From: DRGT01 sp022567895
GTDB lineage: Archaea; Thermoproteota; Nitrososphaeria; Nitrososphaerales; Nitrosopumilaceae
Assembly (NCBI GenBank): GCA_022567895.1
Contig: JADFGC010000011.1
Span: forward strand, 1 to 24,765
Direction of reading: 5' to 3'
DNA length: 24,765 nucleotides
Made by a program: the position numbers and the translations under genes. The notes under the pieces were generated by a model, which saw nothing but the letters and a program-made list of their open reading frames with translations, was not told where the DNA came from and did no database searches. Below, in pieces: positions 6,076 to 13,754 of the stretch (position 1 is its first letter; each line of letters begins with the position of its first letter).

Positions 6076-6558
6076 TTACTGGAATTTTTCATCCCATTTT
6101 CCATCGTTAATTTCGGCAGTAATCTCTTTTGGAGTCTTGCCTTCAATCTTGATTCCAAGAGGCACACATGTTCCAATAATGCTTTTTGCCACTGATTTTA
6201 TCGATGTAGCGTAAGAGCTTTCCATTTTTGTCTGGGCAACTTTGACAACAGAATCCATTCCAACATCTCCAACCCAATCCGTTCCAGATGTGCCAGAGCC
6301 CTTTTGAATTCCTGCCTCTTTTAGAATTAAAGCTGCTGCAGATGGAATTCCAATTTCAATTTCCCATTTTTTTGTATCAGGATCAATGGAAACTGTAACT
6401 GGAACCTTCATTCCCTCAAAATCTTTAGTCTTGTCATTTATGGCATTGATTACTTCCATGATGTTTACTCCCATTGGACCCAATGATGGACCAAGTGGTG
6501 GACCTGCTGATGCCTGGCCGCCTGTTACTAGTGCTGAAATGGTCTGTGCTTCTGCCAT
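6076..6558 (-). CDS. rpl11: Ribosomal protein L11 (uL11)
   Basis: A 160-aa L11, which with L10 forms the GTPase-associated centre on 23S rRNA. The N-terminal domain carries the conserved GGQASAGPPLGPSLGPMGVNI proline-rich hinge (quoted here in part: AGPPLGPSLGPMG) and the C-terminal domain shows the rRNA-binding region GSGTSGTDWVGDV. Full length for archaea. It is the third gene of the secE-spt5-L11 transcript, 36 nt after the spt5 stop. It meets the convergent Lrp gene with a 1-bp gap. Confidence 0.96.
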   Translation of the reverse strand: MAEAQTISALVTGGQASAGPPLGPSLGPMGVNIMEVINAINDKTKDFEGMKVPVTVSIDPDTKKWEIEIGIPSAAALILKEAGIQKGSGTSGTDWVGDVGMDSVVKVAQTKMESSYATSIKSVAKSIIGTCVPLGIKIEGKTPKEITAEINDGKWDEKFQ

Positions 6559-6594
6559 AAAATTTCAGTCCTAATCAGAAAATTTAATCCTTTG

Positions 6595-7056
6595 CTAAGA
6601 TGATGTTAATGAAAGTTTCAGATAGTTCGCATCTACCGTGACTGGTAATTCATAAGCGGCATCTAACAAAACAACTGTGGCTTCTTCTTTTTCATAATCA
6701 ACTCTTGTAATGGTTGCTTTCATTCCCTTGAATGGACCACCAGTAATTTCTACGACTTTATCAACAGTAAGTTGAGTGACAGTTGATTTTTTCACCAAAT
6801 ATCCCTCAATATCTTTAAACTCTAATTCTCCTCTTAGCTGACCTCTGATGTGTCTTATACCTTCAATTGCTTGGTATGCTGCACTTGTGTCAGGCGCTTC
6901 AACAACAACATATCCTTTGAGATTATCAACTAGTAATACTGCTTGAATGTTAATTTTGTTCATTTTTGCTCTGGTTTGGAGCAGATTCATCACTACCTTC
7001 TCCTGTCCACCAGTTGTTCTAATTGCAAAAAGATGAGACTTTACTTCTTCAGCCAA
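6595..7056 (-). CDS. spt5: Transcription elongation factor Spt5 (NusG homologue)
   Basis: A 153-aa two-domain protein: an NGN domain (residues about 5-85; HLFAIRTTGGQEKVVMNLL), which binds the RNA polymerase clamp with Spt4, and a KOW domain (residues about 95-150; VDKVVEITGGPFKGMKATI), which contacts the ribosome or other factors. It increases RNA polymerase processivity. The start is TTG at 7056, 6 nt after the secE stop, consistent with coupled translation. The secE-spt5-L11 order is conserved across archaea and matches bacterial secE-nusG-rplK. Confidence 0.96.
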   Translation of the reverse strand: MAEEVKSHLFAIRTTGGQEKVVMNLLQTRAKMNKINIQAVLLVDNLKGYVVVEAPDTSAAYQAIEGIRHIRGQLRGELEFKDIEGYLVKKSTVTQLTVDKVVEITGGPFKGMKATITRVDYEKEEATVVLLDAAYELPVTVDANYLKLSLTSS

Positions 7057-7062
7057 TTTTAC

Positions 7063-7236
7063 CTATCCGAATGTCATTACCGAAAACACAAACTGAATTA
7101 TAAATCCAATCGCCCCAACGCCAGCAACTCCAAGTAAGACCAGTCTAAGGTGCTGCATGTAATCATCCTTGTCTGATTTTCTTGCTAGCTTCATGGTATT
7201 TACCATATTCCTCAGGGTTTGCTTTGGGTTAATCAT
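7063..7236 (-). CDS. secE: Protein translocase subunit SecE (Sec61 gamma)
   Basis: A 57-aa protein, beginning MINPKQTLRNMVNTMKLARK and short enough to be missed by length filters. It has the family layout: an amphipathic N-terminal helix lying on the membrane (residues 5-20, then SDKDDY), followed by one transmembrane helix (residues 31-52, LRLVLLGVAGVGAIGFIIQFV). The helix clamps the two halves of SecY. Position immediately upstream of spt5 (6-nt gap) is the conserved archaeal arrangement. A TATA box 26 nt before the ATG indicates a leaderless start. The partner SecY is encoded at 19877-21310. Confidence 0.92.
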   Translation of the reverse strand: MINPKQTLRNMVNTMKLARKSDKDDYMQHLRLVLLGVAGVGAIGFIIQFVFSVMTFG

Positions 7237-7242
7237 TGCTGG

Positions 7243-7266
7243 AAATTAATATGGTGTCCTTATATC
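7243..7266. promoter_or_regulatory. Overlapping divergent TATA boxes for secE and dtdA
   Basis: The 39-bp gap between secE and dtdA contains two TATA-like elements: AAATTAAT (7243-7250) 29 nt before the dtdA ATG, and GATATAAG on the minus strand (7259-7266) 26 nt before the secE ATG. Each box lies close to the other gene's start, so pre-initiation complexes on the two should interfere. Confidence 0.5.
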
Positions 7267-7275
7267 TTTTATCTC

Positions 7276-8052
7276 ATGGAATTGCTAGTCGCCTATCAGG
7301 ATGATCCTGCAGGTCATAACATGGCCAAATTCATCGCACAAGACATGGAAAAAGATGATGAACTTTATAGAGGAAATTTTTTTGATTTGGTAATCATTCC
7401 AACTCCTGCCATTTCAGCTGATTGGTTAGAAGAAAAATATCACTATGATGGATTTGTTTTTCTTTCAAAACACGCTGCAGAGTCTGGTGCTTTAGCACTA
7501 ACATGTCACAGCACCGGAAACTTTTCAGAAGCAAAATTTGGAGGAAAAGACAGACAGATTGCAATCCCTCACCCATCGTTGCAAAAACAATATCTACAAA
7601 CACTTCAGAAAAACAAGGAAAATTTTTCAGATTTTCAAATTACAATAGAGGCCACTCATCATGGACCAACCAATCTAAACAAACCTGCACTGTTTATTGA
7701 AATCGGTACCACACAAAAACAATGGACTGACACTCAACTATGCAATTCAATAGCAAAGTTAGTTGTAGAAGTTATGAAAAGCGAAAAAAAATCCTATCCA
7801 ACTGCTTTGTGTTTTGGTGGAACCCACTATCCTGAAAAATTTACAAAAGAACTCTTAGAAGGAGAGCATGCATTAGGAACAGTAATTCCAAAACATGCTC
7901 TTGATTTTTTGGATGAGGAATTATTCAATCATATATTAGATCGAAATCAAATGGCAAAAAATGCCTTGTTAGATTGGGGAGGACTGGGACAAAACAAACA
8001 AAAAGTTTTAGATTTTCTCAGTAAAACCAATCTTGAGGTAGTCAAGCTTTGA
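7276..8052 (+). CDS. dtdA: D-aminoacyl-tRNA deacylase, archaeal/plant type (DTD2)
   Basis: A 258-aa enzyme that hydrolyses D-amino acids from mischarged tRNAs, protecting translation. Family-specific motifs: LTCHSTGNF, EATHHGPTNLNKPALFIEIG with its HH pair, and the strongly conserved ALCFGGTHYPEKFT, which contributes metal or catalytic histidines. ATG 7276 (MELLVAYQDDPAGHN) is chosen over the upstream ATG at 7219 because the family starts at this beta strand and because the upstream segment would run into the secE coding strand and lie before the TATA box. The 3' end overlaps the alkyltransferase start by 4 nt (TTGA), so the two are one transcript. Confidence 0.93.
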   Translation: MELLVAYQDDPAGHNMAKFIAQDMEKDDELYRGNFFDLVIIPTPAISADWLEEKYHYDGFVFLSKHAAESGALALTCHSTGNFSEAKFGGKDRQIAIPHPSLQKQYLQTLQKNKENFSDFQITIEATHHGPTNLNKPALFIEIGTTQKQWTDTQLCNSIAKLVVEVMKSEKKSYPTALCFGGTHYPEKFTKELLEGEHALGTVIPKHALDFLDEELFNHILDRNQMAKNALLDWGGLGQNKQKVLDFLSKTNLEVVKL

Positions 8053-8348
8053 ACATTGAACGAATGGTTTACAAAAAACTATTACAAGTTCCCAAAGGAC
8101 AAATTACAACTTATGGGGAATTAGCAAAAGCTGTCGGATTAAAGAATGGACAAAGAGCTATTGGAAGAATTATGAACAAAAATCCATATCCTGCAATTGT
8201 TCCATGTCACAGAGTGGTAAATTCTAATGGAAAAATTGGTGGTTATGCCTATGGCATTGATGTTAAAACAAACATGTTGACAAAAGAAGGCATAGAAATT
8301 CAAAATGGAAAAATTCTAGATTTTGAAAAAAGAATTTTTAAATTCTAA
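8049..8348 (+). CDS. ogt: Methylated-DNA--protein-cysteine methyltransferase, single-domain
   Basis: A 99-aa protein made only of the C-terminal active-site domain of O6-alkylguanine-DNA alkyltransferases. The acceptor cysteine is present in PCHRVV (C53), the helix-turn-helix is TYGELAKAVG with the arginine finger in RAIGR (about R37-R41), and the Asn hinge precedes the active site. Because Cys is retained, this is a suicide repair enzyme candidate rather than an alkyltransferase-like protein, which has Trp there. The N-terminal domain of Ada/Ogt is absent. The start is TTG at 8049 overlapping the dtdA stop; ATG 8064 is an alternative. The stop overlaps the convergent L19e stop by 4 bp. Confidence 0.93.
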   Translation: MNIERMVYKKLLQVPKGQITTYGELAKAVGLKNGQRAIGRIMNKNPYPAIVPCHRVVNSNGKIGGYAYGIDVKTNMLTKEGIEIQNGKILDFEKRIFKF

Positions 8349-8797
8349 GATTTTTTGGTTTTTACTTCGTCGATAAGTGTTCTCAAATGAGCCTTGTTTC
8401 TTACGGTATTTCCGCCTACTTTTTTGTATAATGACCAAAATTGTGGGTTTGTTATTTCCTTTCGGTCCTTTACCACTTTTAATAAATATCTTAATGCACG
8501 AACTTTCATTACGTATACCCGCTTTTTACCTACTCGAGCTCCTTTTGCTCCTTTTTTGGAACCAGCCGTTGTCCCTCGTTTTCTTTTTTGAATCCTTTTT
8601 AGTTTTGCACGTCCACGAGATGTTCCTCTAAAGGGTTTGATCTTGATTGTGTTTGCAGTAATCAGACTTCTAATGTTTTCACGTGTAATTGCATCAGTAA
8701 TATCATCAACATGTTCTACATCAAACCACACGCGATGAATTCCAACGCCAGTTACTCTTGAAACGAGTCGCTTTTTTGCTCTAAGATTTACTACCAC
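8345..8797 (-). CDS. rpl19e: Ribosomal protein L19e (eL19)
   Basis: A 150-aa archaeal/eukaryotic large-subunit protein. Recognisable: N-terminal VVNLRAKKRLVSRVTGVG, the central basic PFRGTSRGRAKLKRIQKRKRG and the C-terminal YVMKVRALRYLLK helix. The first codon is GTG at 8797, overlapping the L32e end by 17 bp, which suggests coupling. In most archaea L32e-L19e sit inside the spc operon before L18; here the pair is about 9 kb away from L18 and on the other strand. Confidence 0.95.
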   Translation of the reverse strand: MVVNLRAKKRLVSRVTGVGIHRVWFDVEHVDDITDAITRENIRSLITANTIKIKPFRGTSRGRAKLKRIQKRKRGTTAGSKKGAKGARVGKKRVYVMKVRALRYLLKVVKDRKEITNPQFWSLYKKVGGNTVRNKAHLRTLIDEVKTKKS

Positions 8798-9185
8798 TTG
8801 CAGTCACCCTTGCATTAAAAACTTTGAATTTTTTTTCTAATGCTTTTGTCATTATCTCTCTTCGTTTCTTTGTTCCAACAGCATGACCAATTCTTACGCC
8901 ATCTGTTTTTGGGTTTAATTTTTCTAAATCACCAACATTGTAAACTAAATTATCTGTAAAACCTGATGGATGCAAACCTTTTGCAATCTTTGGTCCACCG
9001 TAACCAATTTTAACAATTCCTGGCCGACCTCTACTTTTTTGCTTTCTTTGATGGCTGTCGATACCTTTTGGTTTTCTCCATGTAGTCTGTAATCTCTTGT
9101 AACGCCAACTCTCTGGTCTTATGAAGTCAGGTCTGGATGAAGCAACCTTTTCACGTAATTCTAATTTTTCTTTATTGATCGGCAT
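8781..9185 (-). CDS. rpl32e: Ribosomal protein L32e (eL32)
   Basis: A 134-aa large-subunit protein. The family core is clear: RPESWRYKRLQTTWRKPKGID, in parts, then RGRPGIVKIGYGGPKIAKGLHPSGF and the C-terminal AVGTKKRREIMTKALEKKFKVFNA. The ATG at 9185 has a TATA box 27 nt upstream, so the L32e-L19e pair has its own promoter and is a two-gene transcript separate from L18 and S5. Confidence 0.95.
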   Translation of the reverse strand: MPINKEKLELREKVASSRPDFIRPESWRYKRLQTTWRKPKGIDSHQRKQKSRGRPGIVKIGYGGPKIAKGLHPSGFTDNLVYNVGDLEKLNPKTDGVRIGHAVGTKKRREIMTKALEKKFKVFNARVTASGSKS

Positions 9186-9207
9186 GAAGATGAGTCTCGA
9201 AATTTGT

Positions 9208-9216
9208 CATAAATAG
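9208..9216 (-). promoter_or_regulatory. TATA box of L32e-L19e
   Basis: Minus-strand CTATTTATG is centred 27 nt upstream of the L32e ATG, indicating a leaderless transcript. Confidence 0.5.
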
Positions 9217-9330
9217 CTTCCTGAAATGTTTGAAAAATCCACAAGAGAAAACAGATAATAAGGAAATTTTATTCGATTCGCATATCAATGGCTTCATTCA
9301 AAAATTCTGGAACAATTTTAGGTGATGTAG

Positions 9331-10932
9331 GTGACTGATTCAACACGAGTCACAAGTAGATTCACTTTACAATTAGAAAAATTTGGAATTAAACCCTCAA
9401 AGGTCCACAGAAATCTAAGTGTCCAGGAACTTGTTCATTATGCTGTAAAGAAAAATGAGGGAATTGTAACCTCGACAGGCTCGCTTTCAGTTAAAACAGG
9501 AAAATACACTGGTAGGTCCCCCGATGACAGATTCATTGTTTATGATGATAAGACTCACGATACGGTAGATTGGGGCGATATCAATCACCAATTTCCAGTT
9601 GGAAAGTTTGATAAAATTTTTGAAAAAATGAAAAAATACGTTGAAGGAAAAGAGCTTTTTGTATTTGATGGCTTTGTAGGATCTGAAAAAGAAAGCAGAC
9701 TTGCAATTAGATTAATCAATGATTATGCTTGGCAAAATCTTTTTGCAAGACAATTGTTTATTCGACCTTCAGCAGCAGAACTAGAATCACACGAACCTGA
9801 ATTCACACTAATGTGCATTAATGACTTTGAAGCAATTCCTGAAGTTGATGGAACAAACTCTAATGTTTTCATTCTAATTGATTTAACTAAAAAAATTGTG
9901 CTAATTGGTGGAACAAGTTATGCAGGTGAAATGAAAAAGTCAATGTTTAGCGTAATGAACTACATACTTCCAGCTAAGGGGGTATTTCCAATGCACTGTT
10001 CTGCAAACATTGGAAAAGATGGCGATACTACACTCTTCTTTGGTTTGTCTGGTACGGGAAAGACCACACTATCTGCAGATCCAAACAGAATGTTAATTGG
10101 TGATGATGAACATGGCTGGTCTGATCATGGTTCATTTAATTTTGAAGGTGGATGTTATGCAAAATGTATAAACCTTAACCAAGAAGCAGAACCACAAATT
10201 TGGAATGCAATAAAGTCCGGAGCTGTTTTAGAAAATGTAATAATTGATAAAGAAACTCTAAAGCCTGATTTTGATGATAACAGCCTAACAGAAAATACTA
10301 GAGCAGCATATCCCCTTGATTACATTCCAGGTGCTGTAATCCCAAGTACAGGCGGTCATCCAAAAGTTATTGTCTTTCTAACAGCTGATGCGCTGGGAGT
10401 TTTACCACCAGTTTCCAAATTAACAAAAGAAGGCGCAATGTTTCACTTTTTGGCAGGATATACCAGCAAATTATCTGGAACAGAACGGGGAATCAAAGAA
10501 CCAAAAGCAGTTTTTTCAGAATGCTTTGCTGCTCCCTTTATGCCACGTCCTGCCACCGTTTACGCAAAAATGCTAGGAGAAAAAATCAAAGAACACAAAA
10601 CAATAGTCTATCTCATCAACACTGGTTGGTCTGGTGGACCTTATGGTGTTGGCAAACGAATCGAGATCAAGTACAGCAGGGCAATGGTAACTGCTGCATT
10701 AACTGGCTCACTAGATATTGTCAAATACAGACATGATGATTTGTTTAATTTAGATATTCCAGTAGAATGTCCTGATGTTCCACCAGAGATTCTAGACCCA
10801 AAAAACACATGGATTGACAAGGATTCCTATGACCTTTCTGCAAAAAAACTAGCACAAATGTTTATTGATAATTTCAAAAAATTCAAAGATGTATCTCCAG
10901 ACATTAAAAATGCTGGACCTATTCATTCTTGA
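9331..10932 (+). CDS. pckA: Phosphoenolpyruvate carboxykinase (ATP)
   Basis: A 533-aa enzyme that converts oxaloacetate and ATP to PEP and CO2, the entry step of gluconeogenesis; in autotrophic AOA it draws carbon from the 3-hydroxypropionate/4-hydroxybutyrate cycle. Visible: RSPDDRF (substrate binding), TSYAGEMKKSMFSVMNY, HCSANIG (metal site), the kinase-1a P-loop GLSGTGKTTLSADP (residues 238 on), the metal-binding IGDDEHGW, and the adenine-binding C-terminal region YLINTGWSGGPYGVGKRI. The ATP-type P-loop context separates it from GTP-type PCK. Start GTG 9331 is forced by an in-frame stop at 9328-9330; a purine-rich GGTGATG lies just upstream. The last 10 bp overlap the convergent protease gene. 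Confidence 0.95.
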   Translation: MTDSTRVTSRFTLQLEKFGIKPSKVHRNLSVQELVHYAVKKNEGIVTSTGSLSVKTGKYTGRSPDDRFIVYDDKTHDTVDWGDINHQFPVGKFDKIFEKMKKYVEGKELFVFDGFVGSEKESRLAIRLINDYAWQNLFARQLFIRPSAAELESHEPEFTLMCINDFEAIPEVDGTNSNVFILIDLTKKIVLIGGTSYAGEMKKSMFSVMNYILPAKGVFPMHCSANIGKDGDTTLFFGLSGTGKTTLSADPNRMLIGDDEHGWSDHGSFNFEGGCYAKCINLNQEAEPQIWNAIKSGAVLENVIIDKETLKPDFDDNSLTENTRAAYPLDYIPGAVIPSTGGHPKVIVFLTADALGVLPPVSKLTKEGAMFHFLAGYTSKLSGTERGIKEPKAVFSECFAAPFMPRPATVYAKMLGEKIKEHKTIVYLINTGWSGGPYGVGKRIEIKYSRAMVTAALTGSLDIVKYRHDDLFNLDIPVECPDVPPEILDPKNTWIDKDSYDLSAKKLAQMFIDNFKKFKDVSPDIKNAGPIHS

Positions 10933-12968
10933 GACTTTATTCTGAATTTTAATCCAACAAGAGAAATCATTACTGCTACAACAATAACAATAATGAAAGG
11001 CCGTTCAGGAATCTCAAAGAAATCAAATAAATCAAAATTATTTTTAGTTGAAGGTGTTTCAATGGTTATGGTTTCAAATGCATCAGATGTCTCTCCATTT
11101 GCAACAATGTTTGCTAGTATCCAATATTCTCCTTTCTCTGTTACAGAAATTGAGGATTCTTTTTTGGGAGTAACAGAAGTAACGTCTGTTTTTCCAGTAT
11201 CCTTGTTAATTACAGAAATTTTTGCATATGACCATTCTTCAGGATACAATATCTCAAAGTCAAGTCTTCCATCTTCTTCAAAAACATTAACAGAACCTTT
11301 TGTTTTGTGAATCACTACTGGAACATGATACTCGACATTTTTGTTTTCTATAACTATGGTTCCTTGAAATTCTCCTAAAGATTCTGAAGGCAATGAAACA
11401 GTTGTTTCTAAAACATTGCCTTGTTGTTTATAATCAAAATTAACATCATCATCTCCAACAAATTCTGCATTTATTTTTCCAAGGCTGCCGTCTAATGCTT
11501 TTAATTTCAAATCTTCTCTGGCTGTTTCTTTTTCAGTTGATAGATTGTAAATTAGAGTAGGAGGCGAAATTACAAGATTTGCCTCAAAGGCTCTAGTGAT
11601 ATTTAGCCTGCCAGAGCCTGAAGTTTCTATTGGAAATTTGTTCTCATATGCATCTGTTACAAAATCCGTGGTTGTTACAAGCAATGATTTTACTTCCTTT
11701 GGCGTAAAGTCTTGATTTTTTTGAAGCAATAATGCAGCTGCTCCTGAAACATGTGGCGCTGCAAAACTTGTGCCGCTTGTCAGGTTGTATTTTGCATCAA
11801 TTAGTGTCGAATTTATAAAAACGCCCGGTGCAACAAGATCAGGTTTTATGTAAAATGGCGAAACTGGTCCTCGAGAGCTAAAGTACGCAACAAAATCTGG
11901 ATTATAAAACACATTCAGAGTTGCAGTTGTTCGATTCTGAATACTGTTTTTCAAAAATTCTCCATCTTCATTTGACATTGACAACACAGGTATTCTTGGT
12001 CTATAATCTGGAGGTGCGAATTGGTGAAATAATTCACCTAGAAAAATTCCTTTTTGGTTATTGTACACAATAAGAGCCCTTCCTCCAACATTTGCAACAT
12101 TGTTTTCTTTTTCAGAAAAATACACAAGCTCTCCTTCAACACTGCTTCCCCTTTCAACTAAAACCATGGAATCTGAGAAAGAACCTTCAGAAAGATCTTT
12201 TTGTCTACCGTATTCTCCAAAAACAATTTCTTCTGTGATTGGCTCATCTAGTGAGGGAGTTCCCATCATTGGCATTACTTGAAATTGTTTGCCATCAACC
12301 TCGAGGGTTGCAACAAGGCTTGCTGTAATGTTGTTGTAAGTAGCTCCAACTGTAATTGCATCAAAGCTTTGTCCAGGACTGCCAATAGTTTCTAATCCAG
12401 GACCATCATTGCCAGCAGCCACTACAACAACAATTCCATTTCTAGTTGCCTTGCTAACGGCATCATCAATTTTTGAATTTGTCTTGTTAACTCCCAAACT
12501 GATATTGATGATATCAACGTCATCTTCAATTGCCTTGTTTATTGCTTTGATGATTAAATCAGATGAAACATTTTCTCCATCGTCAGAAACTTTGTATGCA
12601 AAAATGCTAGCCTTTGGGGCGATTCCACTCAACTGCCCATCTGACGCTATAATGCCGGAAACCTCAGTTCCATGTCCATTTGTATCAACTGGCATTTTAC
12701 TTTCATCAACAAAATTGTAACCACCAACAATTTTTCCACCAGGTCCAAACCCAAAAAGATCTGGATGTAAGTGATCTACTCCCGTATCAATAACTGCAAT
12801 CTTGATTCCTTCTCCGTCATATCCTAAATCATTTGGAAAAGTAGTTCCTACGTATGGACCACTAATGTCCACCATTATCTCGAATTTATTATCAAAATTT
12901 AACTGAAAAACTAAGGTTGCTGCAATTACAGTAACGATTACAGAAAAAATTACTTTGTTTTGTGACAT
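10923..12968 (-). CDS. Membrane-anchored subtilisin-like serine protease (S8)
   Basis: A 681-aa secreted subtilase. An N-terminal hydrophobic segment (residues 6-21) acts as signal peptide or anchor; the catalytic triad is Asp61 (VIDTGVD), His99 (NGHGTEV) and Ser401 (SGTSFAAPHV), with the oxyanion Asn187 (AAGNDGP). Between His and Ser lies an insertion (about residues 220-355) resembling a protease-associated (PA) domain. After the catalytic domain come about 200 residues of beta-rich sequence, and the protein ends in a transmembrane helix (about 655-674) with a short basic cytosolic tail (RIKSQE). The likely placement is catalytic domain outside, tethered at the C-terminus. All catalytic residues are intact. 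Substrate unknown; S-layer or extracellular protein processing is possible. Nearby genes give no clue. Confidence 0.93.
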   Translation of the reverse strand: MSQNKVIFSVIVTVIAATLVFQLNFDNKFEIMVDISGPYVGTTFPNDLGYDGEGIKIAVIDTGVDHLHPDLFGFGPGGKIVGGYNFVDESKMPVDTNGHGTEVSGIIASDGQLSGIAPKASIFAYKVSDDGENVSSDLIIKAINKAIEDDVDIINISLGVNKTNSKIDDAVSKATRNGIVVVVAAGNDGPGLETIGSPGQSFDAITVGATYNNITASLVATLEVDGKQFQVMPMMGTPSLDEPITEEIVFGEYGRQKDLSEGSFSDSMVLVERGSSVEGELVYFSEKENNVANVGGRALIVYNNQKGIFLGELFHQFAPPDYRPRIPVLSMSNEDGEFLKNSIQNRTTATLNVFYNPDFVAYFSSRGPVSPFYIKPDLVAPGVFINSTLIDAKYNLTSGTSFAAPHVSGAAALLLQKNQDFTPKEVKSLLVTTTDFVTDAYENKFPIETSGSGRLNITRAFEANLVISPPTLIYNLSTEKETAREDLKLKALDGSLGKINAEFVGDDDVNFDYKQQGNVLETTVSLPSESLGEFQGTIVIENKNVEYHVPVVIHKTKGSVNVFEEDGRLDFEILYPEEWSYAKISVINKDTGKTDVTSVTPKKESSISVTEKGEYWILANIVANGETSDAFETITIETPSTKNNFDLFDFFEIPERPFIIVIVVAVMISLVGLKFRIKSQE

Positions 12969-13010
12969 ATTTTCCTAACCATATTTGCTGATACAAATCC
13001 CTTACTAGTA

Positions 13011-13023
13011 AACCAATAAATTG
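13011..13023 (+). promoter_or_regulatory. TATA-like element of the superoxide dismutase gene
   Basis: AACCAATAAATTG is centred about 27 nt before ATG 13044 and only 15 nt before ATG 13032. This spacing favours the downstream ATG as the leaderless start. Confidence 0.45.
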
Positions 13024-13043
13024 CATAACAAATGACACGCCCT

Positions 13044-13664
13044 ATGGGAAAATACACTCTTCCAGAATTACCTTATGCATACGATGCATTAGAACCACAC
13101 ATTGACGCAAAAACAATGGAGATTCACCATACAAAACATCACCAGGCATATACTGACAAACTAAATGCCGCATTGGAAAAATGCAGTTCTGATATTCAGA
13201 ACAAAGACATTCTTGACATTATATCAAATATCAAACAAGTTCCAGATGATGTAAGGGGTGCAATCAACTTCAATGGCGGTGGTTATGACAACCATAAGTT
13301 ATTTTGGAATAATATGAAAGCAAATGGGGGAGGAGAACCAGGTGGTGCAGTTGCAGATGCAATTAATTCATCATTTGGAAGTTTTGCAGACTTTAAAGAA
13401 AAATTCTCATCTACCACAGCTGTAATTCAGGGTAGTGGATGGGGATGGTTAGTTTACAACCCCTCTTCTGGAAAAGTCGAATACAAATCAATGCCAAACC
13501 AAACTAGTCCAAGAACTGAAGGTCTTGTACCACTGCTTGGTTGTGATGTTTGGGAGCATGCATACTATCTAAAGTACCAAAACAAACGACCAGACTACAT
13601 ATCTGCATGGTGGAATGTCGTTAATTGGGACGAAGTAGATGGCAGACTTTCAAAAGCAAAATAA
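13044..13664 (+). CDS. sod: Superoxide dismutase, Fe/Mn family
   Basis: A 206-aa enzyme that dismutates superoxide; its importance to aerobic ammonia oxidisers is obvious. Metal ligands are visible: His in MEIHHTKHHQAY (about residue 28), His in YDNHKLFW, and Asp and His in GCDVWEHAYY. The outer-sphere region QGSGWGWLVY and the C-terminal YISAWWNVVNW are typical. The usual GGH-x-NH motif reads GGY-D-NH, so the first, non-ligand His is Tyr. ATG 13044 gives MGKYTLPELPYAYDALEPH, which matches the family N-terminus and the TATA spacing; ATG 13032 would add four residues (MTRP). A strong hairpin overlaps the stop. No signal peptide, so it is cytosolic. Metal preference (Fe, Mn or cambialistic) cannot be read from the sequence with certainty. 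Confidence 0.95.
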   Translation: MGKYTLPELPYAYDALEPHIDAKTMEIHHTKHHQAYTDKLNAALEKCSSDIQNKDILDIISNIKQVPDDVRGAINFNGGGYDNHKLFWNNMKANGGGEPGGAVADAINSSFGSFADFKEKFSSTTAVIQGSGWGWLVYNPSSGKVEYKSMPNQTSPRTEGLVPLLGCDVWEHAYYLKYQNKRPDYISAWWNVVNWDEVDGRLSKAK

Positions 13665-13685
13665 AGATCAAATCTTTATTTTTTT
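13658..13685 (+). terminator. Intrinsic-terminator-like hairpin after sod
   Basis: Perfect 11-bp arms AAAATAAAGAT (13658-13668) and ATCTTTATTTT (13672-13682) flank a 3-nt CAA loop, and the T tract continues to 13685. The sod stop codon (13662-13664) is inside the first arm. Confidence 0.6.
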
Positions 13686-13728
13686 ATTCATTATTTTTAA
13701 TCAATAATCAAAATGGTTCGTATAATCT

Positions 13729-13754
13729 TACTATGATTACTCATACTATGATTA
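13729..13754. repeat. 11-bp direct repeat between sod and tfb
   Basis: TACTATGATTA occurs at 13729-13739 and again at 13744-13754, 15 bp apart. The surrounding 200 bp (13686-13858) hold no ORF or RNA gene that I can support; the repeat may be a protein-binding site or chance in AT-rich DNA. Confidence 0.4.

Noticed and set aside
7219..7275. Upstream ATG at 7219 as dtdA start
   Set aside because: The extra 19 residues are antisense to the secE start region, precede both TATA boxes and are not family-like.
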